From Devosia sp. Root436 (GTDB lineage Bacteria; Pseudomonadota; Alphaproteobacteria; Rhizobiales; Devosiaceae), in the NCBI RefSeq assembly GCF_001426345.1, contig NZ_LMEM01000009.1, forward strand, positions 62,001 through 126,000: 64,000 nucleotides of DNA, read 5' to 3'. This document shows, one piece after another, positions 20,802 through 30,533 of the stretch. The notes under the pieces were generated by a model. It had not been told where the DNA came from. It did not search any database and saw only the letters and a program-made list of their open reading frames with translations. The position numbers and the translations under genes are program-made. Numbering within the stretch: the first letter of the stretch is position 1; each line of letters begins with the position of its first letter.

Positions 20802-21368
20802 ATGGCAGAGATGACCATCCGCGCCGCTACGCCGGCCGATATCGATCTGATCCACCACGAGCTGTTGGATGTGATCTCTACGTCCGAATATTACAGCGAC
20901 CGCTTCAAGGCCCACGAAATGGGCCGGCTCAACAAGAATTTCCTGCGCACCCTGCTGGCGCTCGACCCCTGGCACATCATGATCATGTGCGCCGATGGCA
21001 TACCGGGCGGCGCCATGGTCTCGGGGCCCGAATGCGGCTCCGTGTTCCGCTATTGGAGCTGGGTCTTCCCCAGCCACCGCCAGACCAAGCTGGGCATGTT
21101 CGGCATGCGCGCCTTCGACGAGCATTGGGACAATGGACGCTTCCACAAGGCCTATACCTTCGTGCGACCCGAAAACGCCGTCGCCCGCATGCTGCTCAAG
21201 CGCTACGGCTACAAGGAGACGTGCCTGCTGGAAAAGCACATTTTCGGGCAGGATTACCTGCTGATCGAAAAGCCATATGCCAAGATCACCGAGGACTATG
21301 ACAGCGGCGCCAACATCGGCCGGCTGGGCCTGCTGAAACGGCGGCTGGGGCTGGTGAAGGCGGCTTAG
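20802..21368 (+). CDS. GNAT-fold acetyltransferase-like protein
   Basis: A 188-residue protein with an N-terminal GNAT beta-strand (MTIRAATPADIDLIHHEL) and the region TFVRPENAVARMLLKRYGYKE, which fits the acetyl-CoA-binding and strand 5 part of the fold. The classical R/Q-x-x-G-x-G/A loop is not obvious, so catalysis is uncertain. A GGAGG site eight bases upstream decides the ATG at 20802. It is divergent from acs; because Acs is controlled by lysine acetylation in many bacteria a link is possible, but this protein does not look like a Pat enzyme. Confidence 0.7.
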   Translation: MAEMTIRAATPADIDLIHHELLDVISTSEYYSDRFKAHEMGRLNKNFLRTLLALDPWHIMIMCADGIPGGAMVSGPECGSVFRYWSWVFPSHRQTKLGMFGMRAFDEHWDNGRFHKAYTFVRPENAVARMLLKRYGYKETCLLEKHIFGQDYLLIEKPYAKITEDYDSGANIGRLGLLKRRLGLVKAA

Positions 21369-21408
21369 ATTGCGTGGATAGCTATCGAAATTGCCGGCTC
21401 CATCGCCC

Positions 21409-21560
21409 CCTCGCCCCTCAGGGGAGAGGGTAGCGCCGCCGAAAGCGAAGCGATCTGGCAGAGCTGGGGTGAGGGGTGAAGGCCCATCAGCAGAACACCA
21501 CCGCTGAACCCCTCATCCGGCCCTTCGGGCCACCTTCTCCCCTCAGGGGCGAAGGGAAAG
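21409..21560. repeat. Pair of intergenic palindromic repeats
   Basis: Two hairpin units between convergent genes. The first, CCCTCGCCCCTC/AGGGGAGAGGG, is at about 21409-21430. The second, at about 21508-21560, contains GGCCCTTCGGGCC and then CTTCTCCCCTCAGGGGCGAAG. The second unit is closely similar to the element at 28583-28637, so this is a dispersed family. It may also serve as a bidirectional terminator. Confidence 0.65.
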
Positions 21561-21577
21561 AGGCCCGGCCGGAAGGA

Positions 21578-22903
21578 TTATTCCGCCGGCAGTGCACCGG
21601 CGCGGCGGGTGCGGAACCATTGCAGGATCGAGACATCAAGCTTGGCGGTGCGCAGGGCAACCCACCACAGCCCGACCGACCAGATCGAAATGGCTATGAT
21701 GGCCGACAATGCCGCGCCCATCAGCCCGAAACGGGGCACCAGCAGCCAGTTGCACAGCACCAGCGTCACCACGCCCAGCCCCACCGAGGGCAGGCTGGCA
21801 TAGGGGCGGTCGTGGATGGAAAGCACCAGCGAGGCCGGCCCCATGACGGACCGCACCACCAGCGCCAGGCACAATACGGCCAGCGGCGCGGCGCCGGCTG
21901 AAAAGCTCGGGCCGAACAGCATCAGCGCGAACGGGCCGGCGACGGCGATACCGCCGAACAGCACGACCGAAATGACGCTGGCGACGAAATTGGCGTCACC
22001 CACCTTGCGCTTGAACGACTCGCGGTCGGCATTGGCCTCGCTCTCGAACATGTCGGGCAAGGTGACCGCGTAGACGGCCGCGACGGCAAAGGAAATCAGC
22101 GAGAAAATGCGGGTGCTGATGCCGAAAATGGCCAGTTCCTCGCGGCTGAGCGCGTGGCTGAGCAGCAGCAGGTCGATATCGAAGAAGAAATCGGTCGCCA
22201 GCGAGATCAGCACCCAGGGCAAGGCAAAGCGCCACCAGCGGGCCGCCTCGGACGGGCGTTGCGGGGCAGTATCGGGGATACGATCCAGCGAGGTGACGAC
22301 GAAGCCGAAATGCACCAGCGCGATCGCCACATAGCCCGCGGCCACGATCCAGAGCATTGCCGAGAACCCTTCGGTCGGCACGGCAAAGCTCATGGTGGCG
22401 AGGAAGGCCCCGATGACGATGATCGGACGAAACATGGTATCGGCGAAAAAGCCGGCAAACGGGCGCTTGAGCCCGACCAGCAGCGCGCCGTTGACATAGA
22501 CCATGGCCGTGGCAAAGGCGAGCAGCGCCACCGGGATGAAGTGATCGGCAAGAACGCTGCCGCCCTGCCCCAGCAGAGCAAGTATGGGCTGGCCGAGCAG
22601 CAGCAACAGCACCAGCGCCCCCACGACATGGCCATAGGCCCTGACGATGAAGGTGACGAAATGCCCGCGTTCACCTCGCGCCCGGTATTCGGCGGCAAAA
22701 TAGGTGCCCACGGTATGAAAGCCCAGCGGCATGACCACCGCGACCAGGTTCACCGTGGCGATGACGATCATGTATTCGCCCAGCAGGTCGGCGCCCCAGA
22801 TGCGGGCAATCAGTGCCTGCACCAGGAAGATCAGCCCGGCGCCGGCCAGCCGCGCGCCGAAGATGATCGTCGATTGCGATGCCAGGCGCCGATGCAGGCT
22901 CAT
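21578..22903 (-). CDS. Polysaccharide flippase (Wzx/MOP superfamily)
   Basis: A 441-residue inner-membrane protein with 12 or more hydrophobic segments, beginning SQSTIIFGARLAGAGLIFLVQ as in Wzx-type oligosaccharide flippases. Such proteins translocate undecaprenyl-linked sugars for O-antigen, capsule or exopolysaccharide. Its start overlaps the stop of the FemAB-like gene by four bases (ATGA), so the two are translationally coupled. No glycosyltransferases are adjacent, so the lipid-linked substrate is unknown. Confidence 0.87.
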   Translation of the reverse strand: MSLHRRLASQSTIIFGARLAGAGLIFLVQALIARIWGADLLGEYMIVIATVNLVAVVMPLGFHTVGTYFAAEYRARGERGHFVTFIVRAYGHVVGALVLLLLLGQPILALLGQGGSVLADHFIPVALLAFATAMVYVNGALLVGLKRPFAGFFADTMFRPIIVIGAFLATMSFAVPTEGFSAMLWIVAAGYVAIALVHFGFVVTSLDRIPDTAPQRPSEAARWWRFALPWVLISLATDFFFDIDLLLLSHALSREELAIFGISTRIFSLISFAVAAVYAVTLPDMFESEANADRESFKRKVGDANFVASVISVVLFGGIAVAGPFALMLFGPSFSAGAAPLAVLCLALVVRSVMGPASLVLSIHDRPYASLPSVGLGVVTLVLCNWLLVPRFGLMGAALSAIIAISIWSVGLWWVALRTAKLDVSILQWFRTRRAGALPAE

Positions 22904-24081
22904 TCCGGCGCCTCGTCGCTGCCGGGCTTGGCCTGGGTTGCCCTGGTCTTGGGATTGCGCCAGCCATCCACGGCCCGGCGCACCGCATAGAGCGCATCGC
23001 GCGCGGCAAAGGCACCGGTTCCCAGCAGCAGGGCCAGGGGGCGGCTGGCATAATTGGCCACCGGCGGCACCGGGCGAATGACGCCGGCCTCGCCGACCAT
23101 GCCCTTCTTGAACTGGTGCAGCCCCTGGAACCCATCGGTGCCGCCAAGGTCGTACCAGGTGGCGGTGGTATTGTCGCGCAGCCAGCGGATGATGTGCCAG
23201 TGCATGAAATAGCCGGCGCGCAGCGGCAGCGCTTTGTCATTGGTGGCGCCATAGAGATAGACAGCCCGGTCGCCTGCCTTGAAGATCAGCGCGCCGGCAA
23301 CCAGTTCGCCCTCATGGCGCACGAAGAACAGTTCGGGCCGCAAAGCCGGTACGTCGACCTGCATCAGGGCCGGCACGGTCTCGTAGGCCGAATGGTCGGA
23401 AAACTGCTTGCGGTCGGTCATGGCCGTATAGAGCGCTTCGAAGTCGGTGATCTTTTCCGGGCCGGCATGCTCGAAGCTGAGGCCCGCCTTTTCCGACTTG
23501 TTGAGCTGGCGCCGCCAGGTCTGCTGGAAGCTCTTGCGCTGCTCCTCGTCGGTGAGGCGCAGGTTGACGATGTAGCGATTGGGAAAACCCAGCTCGGAGC
23601 CGCGCCTGAAGCCGCGCGCCCTGAGCCGCTCATATTCACGATTGACCGGGCTGATTGAAGCGCGTGGCAGTACCGACAGCATCTGGCCGCGGCCATTGGC
23701 ATATTCGGCCACCATGGCCTCGGCCATGCCGGCATGAATGGCTTCGGCATCGGGGCGTGAAACGTCCTTCAGCATGGGCGCCCATTTGGACACCGCGATC
23801 CGCGCCAGTCCGAGTGGCAGCGACTGCACCATGACCAGCGCCCCGCCAACGATCTCGCCATCGAGCAGAAACAGCATCGGCTCCTGCTTGACCGATGGCC
23901 AACGGGTGAGGGCAAAGGCGTACATCTGCTCCTGGCAGACCTCGTCGAAACCGGCGATGGTCCTGTCCCATTCCGCGCCATCGACAATGCGGGTCTGCAG
24001 CCGGCCCGTGGCCAGCCCGGCGCGCTGGACCTGATGGCCGGGCTGGCCGGCATCGATCAGTCGATCAGCGATAAGGGACAT
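22900..24081 (-). CDS. FemAB/GNAT-fold peptidyl or acyl transferase
   Basis: A 393-residue protein with two tandem GNAT-like halves, typical of the FemAB/BioF2-like family: an N-terminal half with KWAPMLKD and a C-terminal half with AGALIFKAGDRAVYLYGATND and WYDLGGTDGFQGLHQFKKG. Gram-positive FemX enzymes add amino acids to lipid II. In alphaproteobacteria relatives sit in exopolysaccharide clusters and their reaction is mostly unknown. Coupling to a flippase suggests it modifies a lipid-linked envelope precursor. No signal peptide, so it acts in the cytoplasm, as expected for aminoacyl-tRNA- or acyl-dependent transfer. Confidence 0.82.
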   Translation of the reverse strand: MSLIADRLIDAGQPGHQVQRAGLATGRLQTRIVDGAEWDRTIAGFDEVCQEQMYAFALTRWPSVKQEPMLFLLDGEIVGGALVMVQSLPLGLARIAVSKWAPMLKDVSRPDAEAIHAGMAEAMVAEYANGRGQMLSVLPRASISPVNREYERLRARGFRRGSELGFPNRYIVNLRLTDEEQRKSFQQTWRRQLNKSEKAGLSFEHAGPEKITDFEALYTAMTDRKQFSDHSAYETVPALMQVDVPALRPELFFVRHEGELVAGALIFKAGDRAVYLYGATNDKALPLRAGYFMHWHIIRWLRDNTTATWYDLGGTDGFQGLHQFKKGMVGEAGVIRPVPPVANYASRPLALLLGTGAFAARDALYAVRRAVDGWRNPKTRATQAKPGSDEAPE

Positions 24082-24193
24082 CGAAATTGCTTCCCGCTCG
24101 TAACAGTTGAGCGGGAAACTAGACCTGCCAAGTGTGCAAATCCCTATTGCAGCATGACAAATGCTGCAAAGTTCGGGCCGTGGTTACCAAAGG

Positions 24194-24898
24194 CTAATGG
24201 ACGGCCGCAGCAGCGCCAGCCACGGCATGCGGCGTATAGACGAACGGGATCTCCGGGATGGCGACGAAAGCGCCCAGCCCCTCGAGCGCCATGCGCACGG
24301 CCACGAACAGGATGATCAGCAGACCCACCCAGGCGATCCAGCGATGCTTGTGCAGCAGGCCCGCGATAAAGGTGGCGGCAACGCCCATCATGACCACCGA
24401 CAGGCCCAGGCCAATGATCAGCGCCTCGAAATGGTGCTGCGCCGCGCCAGCCACGGCCAGCACGTTGTCGAGCGACATGGATACGTCGGCGATGATGATC
24501 TGGATGACGGCCTGGCGCAGCGTCTTGCGCGGCGCCCTGCCGGCCACGACGCCATCGGCATTCTTGTCGCTGTCTTCGAGCGCTTCCTGCGCCTCATGTT
24601 CGTCGGCCTGCGAGACGGTGAGCTCGCGGAACATCTTCCAGCATACATAGAGCAGCAGCACGCCGCCGGCGATGAGCAGGCCGCCGCCAAGCGCCAGCAA
24701 TTGCGTGGTGATGAGCGCGAAGAAGATGCGCAATATGGTAGCGGCAATGATGCCGATAAGGATGGCCTTGCGGCGGATATCGGAGGAGAGGCCCGCCGCG
24801 GCGAGGCCGATGACGACGGCGTTGTCGCCGGCGAGAACCAGATCAATGAGGATCACCTGAACAAGCGAGCTCAGGAAACTCGGGTCGAAACCGAACAT
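24194..24898 (-). CDS. TerC/YjbE-family integral membrane protein
   Basis: A 234-residue membrane protein with about seven helices. The two acidic membrane motifs of TerC proteins are present: LAGDNAVVIGLAA and SMSLDNVLAVAGA. Members of this family export manganese or confer metal and tellurite resistance. The segment between them (about 100-125) is a charged cytoplasmic loop. The ATG at 24898 has a GAGGA site. I compared the upstream region with the manganese-sensing yybP-ykoY riboswitch and found no match. Confidence 0.87.
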   Translation of the reverse strand: MFGFDPSFLSSLVQVILIDLVLAGDNAVVIGLAAAGLSSDIRRKAILIGIIAATILRIFFALITTQLLALGGGLLIAGGVLLLYVCWKMFRELTVSQADEHEAQEALEDSDKNADGVVAGRAPRKTLRQAVIQIIIADVSMSLDNVLAVAGAAQHHFEALIIGLGLSVVMMGVAATFIAGLLHKHRWIAWVGLLIILFVAVRMALEGLGAFVAIPEIPFVYTPHAVAGAAAAVH

Positions 24899-25038
24899 GC
24901 AATGGTCCTCGTCTGGCGCAACTAATGGTCGCCCTATAACGGTCCGGTCGGTTGCTGGGAAGCGGAACTCGTCCAAAATAAACGAAAGTCTGAGGATCAG
25001 TGGCGGATTGACGCCATCCTGACAGCCTGGCGACAGGT

Positions 25039-25245
25039 TCACCGTCCCGAGGCACCCGGCCGCTTGAAGATTTCGGTCAGCGCCACCAGGGCGACGAGAT
25101 GGGCATTCTGCGGGGTGACCGGATCCTTAAGGCACCGCACATGGCTCGCGACGGTAAAGCGCATGCCATCGCGAAGGCCGCTGGCGGTAAAATGCAGCCG
25201 GTGCGCCGCTGCGTCATAACTATAGGCGGTGACTTCGAACTTCAT
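25039..25245 (-). CDS. Small hypothetical protein
   Basis: A 68-residue open frame on the same strand as and upstream of terC. The sequence has balanced composition (starts MKFEVTAYSYDAAAHRLHF), alternating hydrophobic residues that suggest beta strands, and a single cysteine. No family is recognised. It is supported only by coding-like composition and by lack of a better frame on either strand. Confidence 0.5.
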   Translation of the reverse strand: MKFEVTAYSYDAAAHRLHFTASGLRDGMRFTVASHVRCLKDPVTPQNAHLVALVALTEIFKRPGASGR

Positions 25246-25320
25246 CGTGCAGCAAGCGCCATGCGACTCCCGGTAGCGGCCAGCATATACGCAAATGCAC
25301 CGGCGCCGGAGCGTCCTTTA

Positions 25321-25704
25321 TCAGGGCGTCACGCGCTCGCCTTCGCTATCGAAGCTGGCGAGATAATCGATGACGGCATCGATCGCGGCACGATCCGTCA
25401 TGCCGGCAAACGTCATGCTGGTGCCCACGATGAGATGCTTGGGGCGCTTGAGATATTGTGTCAGCGTCTGGCGGTTCCATTCCAGCCCATCGGCCTGCGC
25501 CGCGAGCATGGCCTGCGAATAAGCGTAGCCAGCCACGCGACCGGCCGGCTGCCCCACAACGCCATTGAGCTGCGGCCCGACCTTGTTGATCGCACCCTCG
25601 CCAATGGCATGGCAAGGCAGGCACTTCTTGAAATCGGGGGGCATGTCCTGCGCCGCAACCGGCATGATCGCGAGGCACAGGGCCGAAACCAGCAGGAACC
25701 GCAT
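25321..25704 (-). CDS. Periplasmic class I c-type cytochrome
   Basis: A 127-residue precursor with a signal peptide (MRFLLVSALCLAIMPVAAQ), a haem-attachment motif CLPCH, and a downstream methionine in GTSMTFAGM as probable sixth haem ligand. This is the cytochrome c2/c-551-like fold used for periplasmic electron transfer. The ATG at 25704 begins the signal peptide; a longer frame upstream is not supported. It stands next to tRNA-Lys with no respiratory gene nearby, so its redox partners are unknown. Confidence 0.9.
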   Translation of the reverse strand: MRFLLVSALCLAIMPVAAQDMPPDFKKCLPCHAIGEGAINKVGPQLNGVVGQPAGRVAGYAYSQAMLAAQADGLEWNRQTLTQYLKRPKHLIVGTSMTFAGMTDRAAIDAVIDYLASFDSEGERVTP

Positions 25705-25809
25705 TGCCACCTCCAGTCCACGAAGAAGCAATGTGCCGCAACCGCCAGGCAATTGCGAGGGGGAACCGAAACCAGTGCGGCAGGGAAACTGTCGATGTCG
25801 GGAGGACTT

Positions 25810-25885
25810 TGGTGGGCGAGCACGGATTCGAACCGTGGACCCGACGATTAAGAGTCGTCTGCTCTACCAGCTGAGCTACTCGCCC
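25810..25885 (-). tRNA. tRNA-Lys (anticodon CUU)
   Basis: Reading the minus strand from 25885: acceptor GGGCGAG pairs with CTCGCCC, followed by A and an encoded CCA. The D-arm is GCTCAGCTGGTAGAGC, the anticodon stem-loop GACGA-CTCTTAA-TCGTC gives anticodon CTT (lysine AAG), and the T-arm carries GGTTCGAATCC. Confidence 0.97.
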
Positions 25886-25901
25886 CAATGCCGGAGCTTC
25901 C

Positions 25902-25958
25902 AAAGTGGCGCCTCTCTATCAAAGGGATTCCGCCCTGTCTAGCGCCCGACGCCACTTT
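25902..25958. repeat. Nine-base inverted repeat upstream of tRNA-Lys
   Basis: AAAGTGGCG at 25902-25910 and CGCCACTTT at 25950-25958, separated by 39 bases that should contain the tRNA promoter. It may be an operator-like or structural element, or chance. Confidence 0.35.
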
Positions 25959-26020
25959 CCTCACATGGGAGGTTTGCTAGAGTGTCAGCGGCGCAAATCG
26001 CGCCAACAAACCGGTGCGGC

Positions 26021-26872
26021 ATGACGAATTCCGAAATCCTGACGATCCCGCTTGGCTGGCTCTCCGCCAACGCCCTCAGCCTTTTGACAGCCCTCGCGAT
26101 TCTGGTGGTTGGCTGGTACCTGGCGCGGCTCGCCGCAAGGGCTATCAGGGAGCTGCTGCCGCGCGCCTATGGCGTGGACAAGAATTTCGCGCCATTGCTG
26201 TCGCAGGTGGCGCGCTACGGCATCATCATCTTCGCGATGGTGACGGCGCTCAACCTGCTTGGGGTCTCCAGCGCCTCGATCCTGACCGTGCTGGGCGCGG
26301 CCGGCCTGGCGGTTGCGCTGGCGCTGCAGGGCACGCTGGCCAATATCGCCGCCGGCATCATGCTGATCTGGCTGCGTCCCATCGCCATCGGCGAATTCAT
26401 CCAGGGCGACGGCGTGGCGGGCGTAGTGGTGGAAATCGGCCTCTTCGGCACGCGGCTTCGCTCATCGAGCGGGCTCTACATTTTCACGCCCAACCAGAAA
26501 CTCTGGGCTTCTGCCATTACCAATCACAGCCGCGAACCGCGCCGCCGCATCGACGTTAATGTCAGCGTGCCCGATAGTATCGACATCGCCAAATCGCGGA
26601 AAATCCTCTTGCGCATCGCCATGTCAGACAAGCGCACGCTGGCCGATCCGGCACCCAATGTGCATGTCGAGAGCTTTTCGGGCGCGGCGGTGAACCTGCA
26701 ATTGCGGGCCTGGGTGGCGACGCCCGACTATCTGGAAGCGCTTTACGCGCTGACCGAAGAGGCAAAGATTGCGCTCAATCGCGAACTGACCGGCAGCAAG
26801 GCCGACAAGGCAGGGATTACCGTGACGCCCGATCCGGCCAATCCGAGCCCGGAAACGCAGGCTGGCGCCTGA
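26021..26872 (+). CDS. Small-conductance mechanosensitive channel (MscS family)
   Basis: A 283-residue inner-membrane channel. The pore helix TM3 is unmistakable, with a Gly/Ala-rich run (LGAAGLAVALALQGTLANI), preceded by two further helices. The conserved beta domain follows (WLRPIAIGEFIQGDGVAG, then FTPNQKLWASAITNHSREP) and then the alpha/beta C-terminal part. It opens on hypo-osmotic shock to release solutes. The ATG at 26021 is preferred over an in-frame GTG at 25982. Length is close to E. coli MscS (286). Confidence 0.92.
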   Translation: MTNSEILTIPLGWLSANALSLLTALAILVVGWYLARLAARAIRELLPRAYGVDKNFAPLLSQVARYGIIIFAMVTALNLLGVSSASILTVLGAAGLAVALALQGTLANIAAGIMLIWLRPIAIGEFIQGDGVAGVVVEIGLFGTRLRSSSGLYIFTPNQKLWASAITNHSREPRRRIDVNVSVPDSIDIAKSRKILLRIAMSDKRTLADPAPNVHVESFSGAAVNLQLRAWVATPDYLEALYALTEEAKIALNRELTGSKADKAGITVTPDPANPSPETQAGA

Positions 26873-26878
26873 GGCCGT

Positions 26879-26903
26879 GACGCTGGCGGGCCCCGCCAGC
26901 GTC
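26879..26903. terminator. Bidirectional hairpin between mscS and a small convergent gene
   Basis: GACGCTGGCGG and CCGCCAGCGTC form a stem of ten or more pairs seven bases after the mscS stop. No T-run follows on either strand, so termination efficiency is uncertain. Confidence 0.5.
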
Positions 26904-26910
26904 CGAATGA

Positions 26911-27111
26911 TCAGTCGACCCGGCTCTCGCGGAAGGCAGCGAAGTCGAGGACATTGCTGGCCCTGGATGCCGGCTCCTGCCGCGTCTCATCCATGAGGCT
27001 GATGGTTCGTTCGATAATGTAACGCAACTGGCGCGAACGGCTGTCCACACCCTGCAGGATCGTCGCGGCGCGCTGCAGGTGATCTCGAGCGAGAACGTAG
27101 GTGGGCGGCAT
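26911..27111 (-). CDS. Small hypothetical protein
   Basis: A 66-residue predicted helical protein, MPPTYVLARDHLQRAATILQ at the start and FAAFRESRVD at the end, with many Arg, Gln and Glu. It has no membrane segment or cysteine. I do not recognise the family. The composition and helical periodicity look real, and the frame is followed by the hairpin it shares with mscS. Confidence 0.55.
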   Translation of the reverse strand: MPPTYVLARDHLQRAATILQGVDSRSRQLRYIIERTISLMDETRQEPASRASNVLDFAAFRESRVD

Positions 27112-27475
27112 GGCACGAGGCTCCTTGAAAGAGAAATCAGATTTCGGGAGCGCCAGGGAGGTGTGACGCGAGCAAAAGGGTGCCCGCGCATACCTTCCTC
27201 AACCTTGCCAGGACGCCTCGCCTTTAATGCAAAAGCCATCGGTTTGAACGACCCGCGTGAAAGCCCCTGTTTTCGTGGGGGCGCGGCGGCGGCGCCATGT
27301 TGGCGGCCTGTGCAAAAGCCTGCCCCAATTTCGTCAGGATTGGCGAAGTGGCCTGAAAGCGGCAGAATCAGAGCAAAAATTGCCTGGCGGGAGGTCACGC
27401 GGCGCCCGAATCGCTTCCCGGCAAGCGGCATGGGTGGCTAGGATAGATCGATCAAGAACAGCGAGTCGTAGCCCC
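27112..27475. other. Intergenic region upstream of the HisC-like gene
   Basis: No gene is seen in these 364 bases. I looked for a histidine-rich leader peptide before the aminotransferase and found none. A GC-rich stretch around 27270-27300 is flanked by AT-rich sequence that may hold promoters for either neighbour. Confidence 0.4.
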
Positions 27476-28579
27476 GTGTCCCGCCCTTCTCTCTCGCCCA
27501 TTACCGCCACCCTCGACGAGACCGTGCCCTTTGTCGGGCCGGAAGCCATTGCCCGGCGCAGCGGCGTACCGCTGCGGGCGCGGATCGGCGCCAATGAAAG
27601 CCCGTTCGGCCCGGCGCCATCCGTGCTGGCGGCCATGGCGGCGGCGGCGCATGAAAGCTGGCATTATGGCGACCCGGAAAACCACGATCTGCGCGAAGCC
27701 ATCGCCGCCCATCTCGGCATTCCGTTCGCCAATGTGATGCCCGGCGAGGGCGTAGACGCCATCCTGGGCATGGCCGTACGGCTCTATGCGGCGCCCGGCA
27801 GCACCGTGGTCACGTCGCTGGGCGGCTATCCCACCTTCAATTACCACATTCACGGCTACGGCGCGCAGATGCACACCGTCCCCTACATCGGGGACCGCGA
27901 GGATATCGACGCGCTGGCCCGCGCCGCGCAGGAAACGAATGCGGCGATGGTCTATCTCGCCAATCCGGACAATCCGATGGGGAGCTGGTGGGACGCCGCC
28001 TCGGTGGAGCGCTTCATCGCCGCCGTACCCGAAACGACGATGATCGTGCTCGACGAAGCCTATGGCGAATTCGCGCCGCCAGGCACACTGCCACCGCTGG
28101 ATATCGGCCGCCCCAACCTGTTGCGCATGCGCACCTTTTCCAAGGCCTACGGCCTGGCCGGCGCGCGCGTGGGCTATGTGTTCGGCGAGGAACGCAGCAT
28201 TTCGGCCTTCAACCGCATCCGCAACCACTTCGGCATCAGCAATGTGGCACAGGCCGCCGGCATCGCGGCATTAGCCGACAGCGCCTACCTGGCACAGGCG
28301 GTGGCCGCGGTTCAACTGGCGCTGGAAGACACCGCCGCTATCGTGCGACGACACGGGCTGACGCCCCTGCCGACGGCCACCAATTTCGTGGCGGTCGATT
28401 GCGGCCGCGACGGCCCCCATGCGCAGGCCATCCTCGACGGCCTGGCGAGCCGCGGCATCTTCGTGCGCAAACCGGCTGTCACCGGACTTAACCGCTGTAT
28501 CCGCATCAGCGCCGGAACCGACGCCGACCGGAGCTTGCTGGACGCGGCGCTGGGCGAGGTGTTGGCGGGGTTGGCGTAA
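27476..28579 (+). CDS. HisC-like PLP-dependent aminotransferase
   Basis: A 367-residue fold-type I aminotransferase of the histidinol-phosphate aminotransferase group. Visible are the phosphate/PLP region PGEGVDAILG, the YLANPDNPMGSW substrate loop, DEAYGEF with the PLP-contacting aspartate and tyrosine, and the Schiff-base lysine in TFSKAYGLAGARVGY. It could serve histidine synthesis or transaminate aromatic amino acids; without other his genes nearby the specific substrate is not settled. No ATG fits the homology start. A GTG at 27476 gives the usual length. Confidence 0.85.
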   Translation: MSRPSLSPITATLDETVPFVGPEAIARRSGVPLRARIGANESPFGPAPSVLAAMAAAAHESWHYGDPENHDLREAIAAHLGIPFANVMPGEGVDAILGMAVRLYAAPGSTVVTSLGGYPTFNYHIHGYGAQMHTVPYIGDREDIDALARAAQETNAAMVYLANPDNPMGSWWDAASVERFIAAVPETTMIVLDEAYGEFAPPGTLPPLDIGRPNLLRMRTFSKAYGLAGARVGYVFGEERSISAFNRIRNHFGISNVAQAAGIAALADSAYLAQAVAAVQLALEDTAAIVRRHGLTPLPTATNFVAVDCGRDGPHAQAILDGLASRGIFVRKPAVTGLNRCIRISAGTDADRSLLDAALGEVLAGLA

Positions 28580-28582
28580 GCG

Positions 28583-28637
28583 CCGTCCCCTCGTCCGCCC
28601 TTCGGGCACCTTCTCCCGCAAGGGGAGAAGGGTGGGC
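28583..28637. repeat. Dispersed palindromic repeat between convergent genes
   Basis: Contains GCCCTTCGGGC and CCTTCTCCC-GCAA-GGGGAGAAGG. It is a second copy of the element at 21508-21560 and sits between the ends of the aminotransferase and leuA genes, where it can act as a bidirectional terminator. Confidence 0.65.
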
Positions 28638-28642
28638 GATGG

Positions 28643-30202
<1,560 letters not shown>

Positions 30203-30320
30203 TCTCGAATTCCTATCGGTCGGCCCAGAGTCACAGCTCTGCAGGCCGGACATTTGCTGTTCGGCTTATGGCACTATCCCCTGACGACCCGCTCGTTCGA
30301 GCTGCCGGTGATCAGGGGCT
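30203..30320 (-). promoter_or_regulatory. Candidate leucine attenuator structures before leuA
   Basis: In the transcript, CCCCTGA (including the leader stop codon) pairs with TCAGGGG about 30 bases later, enclosing GCTC-GAAC-GAGC. Nearer leuA, CGGCC...GGCCG encloses CAGAG-CTGTGA-CTCTG, ending just before the AGGA ribosome-binding site. A competing pairing is possible between CAGCTC of the first hairpin and GAGCTG of the second. No T-run follows either hairpin, so control by Rho or by access to the ribosome-binding site is as likely as intrinsic termination. Confidence 0.5.
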
Positions 30321-30437
30321 GATAAGAAGGAGGAGAAGCGCAGCAGGCAGCAAAAGCAGGCCGGCTGCAATCGTCAGGACGCGGGTGCGCTCCTGGCGTT
30401 GGGCGACGGCGATGGCAATTGCGCGCTTGCGCTGCAT
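30312..30437 (-). CDS. Putative leucine-rich leader peptide of leuA
   Basis: A 41-codon ORF, ATG at 30437 and TGA at 30312, ending 109 bases before the leuA ATG. Its basic N-terminal half is followed by LLLLPAALLLLL, nine leucines in twelve residues encoded by mixed CTN/TTG codons, and the peptide ends three residues later. GGAA lies seven bases upstream of the ATG. Leader peptides with runs of the regulated amino acid are the hallmark of attenuation, and the stop codon here lies inside the first downstream hairpin. The alternative is a one-helix membrane microprotein, since the same residues would span a membrane. The position immediately before leuA favours the leader reading. Confidence 0.6.
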   Translation of the reverse strand: MQRKRAIAIAVAQRQERTRVLTIAAGLLLLPAALLLLLISP

Positions 30438-30533
30438 GGGTTCAGTTCCGATTTGCGTCAAGAATGCGCGAAACCGCAGCAAGGCGCAAGCCCAAGCTGC
30501 GGCGCATGTTTGATTTTTGTTGCGAACGTCCGC

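Noticed and set aside
24899-25038. Possible manganese riboswitch (yybP-ykoY) before terC
   Set aside because: None of the conserved loop sequences or the paired stems could be found.
27112-27475. Histidine leader peptide before the HisC-like gene
   Set aside because: No short frame with a His-codon run and no terminator were found.
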